A DNA stretch of 8,308 nt from an uncultured Chitinophagaceae bacterium (GTDB taxonomy: Bacteria > Bacteroidota > Bacteroidia > Chitinophagales > Chitinophagaceae). The notes below the pieces were generated by a model that was not told the origin of the DNA, did not search any database, and saw only the letters and a list, made by a program, of their open reading frames with translations. Positions 6,684 through 8,308 of the stretch are shown one piece after another; positions within the stretch are counted from its first letter, which is position 1, and each line of letters starts with the position of its first letter. A program made the translations under genes and the position numbers. The DNA lies in contig CAILAF010000558.1 in assembly GCA_903832075.1 (NCBI GenBank), positions 1 to 8,308 of the forward strand. The letters are read 5' to 3'.

Positions 6684-6686
6684 ACG
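6665..6686. repeat. Inverted repeat over the alaS -7 element, possible operator
   Basis: CGTCAAA (6665-6671) and TTTGACG (6680-6686) are perfect 7-bp inverted arms with an 8-base spacer. The right arm covers the TTTG of the alaS -7 element. This could be an operator for a dimeric regulator, or a small hairpin in the leader of the M23 mRNA. No cognate regulator is encoded in the window. Confidence 0.35.
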
Positions 6687-6691
6687 GGTTG

Positions 6692-6699
6692 CAAAGATA
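6692..6699 (-). promoter_or_regulatory. -7 promoter element for the M23 peptidase gene
   Basis: Read on the minus strand this is TATCTTTG, an exact TAnnTTTG. Transcription would start near 6685, giving a leader of about 52 bases that contains the whole alaS promoter. The nearest minus-strand TTTG (6713-6716) is only 13 bases away, too close for a normal -33 element, so that half is unsupported. Confidence 0.42.
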
Positions 6700-6744
6700 A
6701 TTTTTATCGGCACAAAACAGATTCTTAAATTTTGATTGTATTTT

Positions 6745-8308
6745 ATGACGAGCGCTGAAATAAGACAACAGTTTTTGGATTTTTTTAAAAGTAAACAACA
6801 TCAGATTGTTCCTTCTGCTCCGATAGTGGTGAAGAATGATCCTACTTTATTATTTACCAACGCCGGAATGAATCAATTCAAAGATTATTTTCTCGGCAAT
6901 AAACAACCGCAATATAAACGCATTGCCGATACACAAAAATGTTTACGCGTTAGCGGTAAACATAATGATCTGGAAGAAGTTGGTGTTGATACTTATCATC
7001 ATACTATGTTTGAAATGCTGGGCAACTGGAGCTTTGGCGATTATTTTAAAAAAGAAGCGATTGCATGGAGTTGGGAATTATTGACTGAAGTTTATAAGTT
7101 AGATAAAGATCGTTTATACGTTACCATTTTTGAAGGCGATACAAAAGAAGGTTTACCAAAAGATGATGAAGCTTTTACTGAATGGAAAAAAGTAATTAGC
7201 GAAGACAGAATTTTATTAGGCAATAAGAAAGATAATTTTTGGGAGATGGGTGATACCGGTCCATGTGGACCATGCACTGAAATTCATGTTGATTGCAGAA
7301 GTGATGAAGAAAGAAAAAAAGTTGATGGAAAAACTTTAGTAAATAACGATCATCCGCAAGTAATTGAAATTTGGAATAATGTATTTATTCAGTTCAATCG
7401 TTTAAAAGATGGAACGCTGGAATCCTTGCCGGCAAAGCATGTTGATACAGGTATGGGTTTTGAAAGATTGGTTCGTGTTATTCAAAATAAACAAAGTAAT
7501 TACGATACAGATGTTTTTACAGGAACAATTGCAGCAATAGAAAAAATTGTAAATAAAAAATACGATTACAGCGATAGTAAACAAGCAATCGCGTTTCGTG
7601 TTATTGCCGATCATATTCGTGCAATAAGTTTTACAATTGCTGATGGGCAATTACCAAACAATACCGGAGCTGGTTATGTGATTAGAAGAATTTTGCGTAG
7701 AGCAGTTCGTTATTATTATTCTTATCTCGATTATAAGCAACCATTGTTGCATCAATTATTGCCAACATTGGCAAAACAATTTGAAAATGTTTTTCCTGAA
7801 TTAATTCATCAATTAGATTTTGTCTCCAAAGTAATTCATGAAGAAGAAGATGCATTTTTAAAAACTCTTAAATCAGGAATTGAAAATTTTGAAGGTTTTG
7901 TAAGAACTTTTAAAGAATTCCAGATACATGGACTCCCTATTTTAGATCAAGAAAAAATTGCAGATAATAGTGGCATTCCTTATTTTATTTACTGTAAGAA
8001 AAAATATTTTTTTGATTCAAAAAAACTAACCACAATTCCAGGCGACTATGCTTTTGAATTAAATGATACTTATGGATTTCCGATTGATTTAACCCAATTA
8101 ATGGCAAAAGAAATTGGATGGCAAGTTGACGTCGAAGGTTTCGAAAAACAAATGCAACAACAAAAATCTCGTTCAAAAGCAGCAGCAGTAGTAGATACAG
8201 AAGATTGGGTAAACGTGCATGAACACAGCATTACAGAATTTGTTGGTTATGATAGTTTAGAAATAAAAAGTAAAATTGTTAAGTATAGAAAAGTAAAAGC
8301 CAAAGGAA
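6745..8308 (+). CDS. alaS: Alanyl-tRNA synthetase, 5' part (runs off the window)
   Basis: The first 521 codons of a class II synthetase that attaches alanine to tRNA-Ala in the cytoplasm. The frame is open to the last base; the family is usually near 870 residues, so the gene is cut by the window edge. Class II core blocks are present: LLFTNAGMNQFKDYF (35-49), RVSGKHNDLEEVG (68-80), GNWSFGDYFK (93-102), GDTGPCGPCTEIH (169-181), motif 3 DTGMGFERL (234-242), ADHIRAISFTIADG (288-301) and GYVIRRILRRAVR (310-322). ELNDTYGFPIDL (438-449) marks the linker towards the editing domain, whose HxxxH and later Cys/His zinc residues would lie beyond the window. Residues about 385-430 appear to be an insertion relative to E. 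coli AlaRS. The ATG at 6745 gives the normal N-terminus with no earlier in-frame candidate seen. No Shine-Dalgarno sequence precedes it. Confidence 0.97.
   Translation, partial: MTSAEIRQQFLDFFKSKQHQIVPSAPIVVKNDPTLLFTNAGMNQFKDYFLGNKQPQYKRIADTQKCLRVSGKHNDLEEVGVDTYHHTMFEMLGNWSFGDYFKKEAIAWSWELLTEVYKLDKDRLYVTIFEGDTKEGLPKDDEAFTEWKKVISEDRILLGNKKDNFWEMGDTGPCGPCTEIHVDCRSDEERKKVDGKTLVNNDHPQVIEIWNNVFIQFNRLKDGTLESLPAKHVDTGMGFERLVRVIQNKQSNYDTDVFTGTIAAIEKIVNKKYDYSDSKQAIAFRVIADHIRAISFTIADGQLPNNTGAGYVIRRILRRAVRYYYSYLDYKQPLLHQLLPTLAKQFENVFPELIHQLDFVSKVIHEEEDAFLKTLKSGIENFEGFVRTFKEFQIHGLPILDQEKIADNSGIPYFIYCKKKYFFDSKKLTTIPGDYAFELNDTYGFPIDLTQLMAKEIGWQVDVEGFEKQMQQQKSRSKAAAVVDTEDWVNVHEHSITEFVGYDSLEIKSKIVKYRKVKAKG

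Noticed and set aside
7092..8176. Three minus-strand open frames at 7092-7277, 7402-7650 and 7985-8176.
   Set aside because: They lie opposite alaS, whose plus-strand frame stays open with family motifs throughout.
1..8308. Search for tRNA or rRNA genes, CRISPR arrays, insertion sequences, toxin-antitoxin or defence genes and riboswitches.
   Set aside because: None recognised by eye. The two palindromic repeats are too few and too far apart for a CRISPR array, and no transposase or integrase reading frame is present.

Overview
The window is about one third G+C by eye and looks like ordinary chromosome from a low-GC member of the Bacteroidota, most likely Chitinophagaceae or a close relative. 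The reasons are an S46 dipeptidyl-peptidase, a family common in this phylum; TAnnTTTG promoter elements in place of a sigma-70 -10 box; no recognisable Shine-Dalgarno sequences; and a divergent M23 peptidase/alaS pair that I remember as common in the phylum. The placement is inferred from protein style and has not been tested by a search.

Layout: 1-210 is non-coding or the edge of a neighbouring gene, and ends in a TAnnTTTG promoter. 211-2370 (+) is an exported S46 dipeptidyl-peptidase, DPP7-like at its specificity residue. It converges on an AlkA-type DNA glycosylase (2441-3046, -), and a near-perfect 18-bp bidirectional terminator hairpin lies between them. Divergent from the glycosylase is mnmD (3098-3784, +), the last methyltransferase in making mnm5(s2)U34 in tRNA. 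It is followed by a small exported NTF2-like/DUF4440 protein (3864-4286, +) and a membrane-anchored SPFH/prohibitin-family protein (4361-5269, +). A 76-residue two-helix membrane protein of unknown function (5343-5573, -, GTG start) sits between two copies of a palindromic repeat. Next is an envelope M23 peptidase (5656-6633, -). Divergent from it is alaS (6745 to the window end, +), of which the first 521 codons are present.

The genes do not form one pathway. They are mostly single-gene units for envelope maintenance (S46 peptidase, M23 peptidase, SPFH protein), DNA repair, tRNA modification and tRNA charging. I found no mobile element, CRISPR array, defence system, RNA gene or broken gene, and nothing that amounts to a new biological system. 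The observations worth checking are the paired palindromic repeats around the small gene, the overlapping face-to-face promoters with an inverted repeat between the M23 gene and alaS, an apparent insertion of about 37 residues in AlaRS, and a shared leader motif in front of the two genes for exported proteins.
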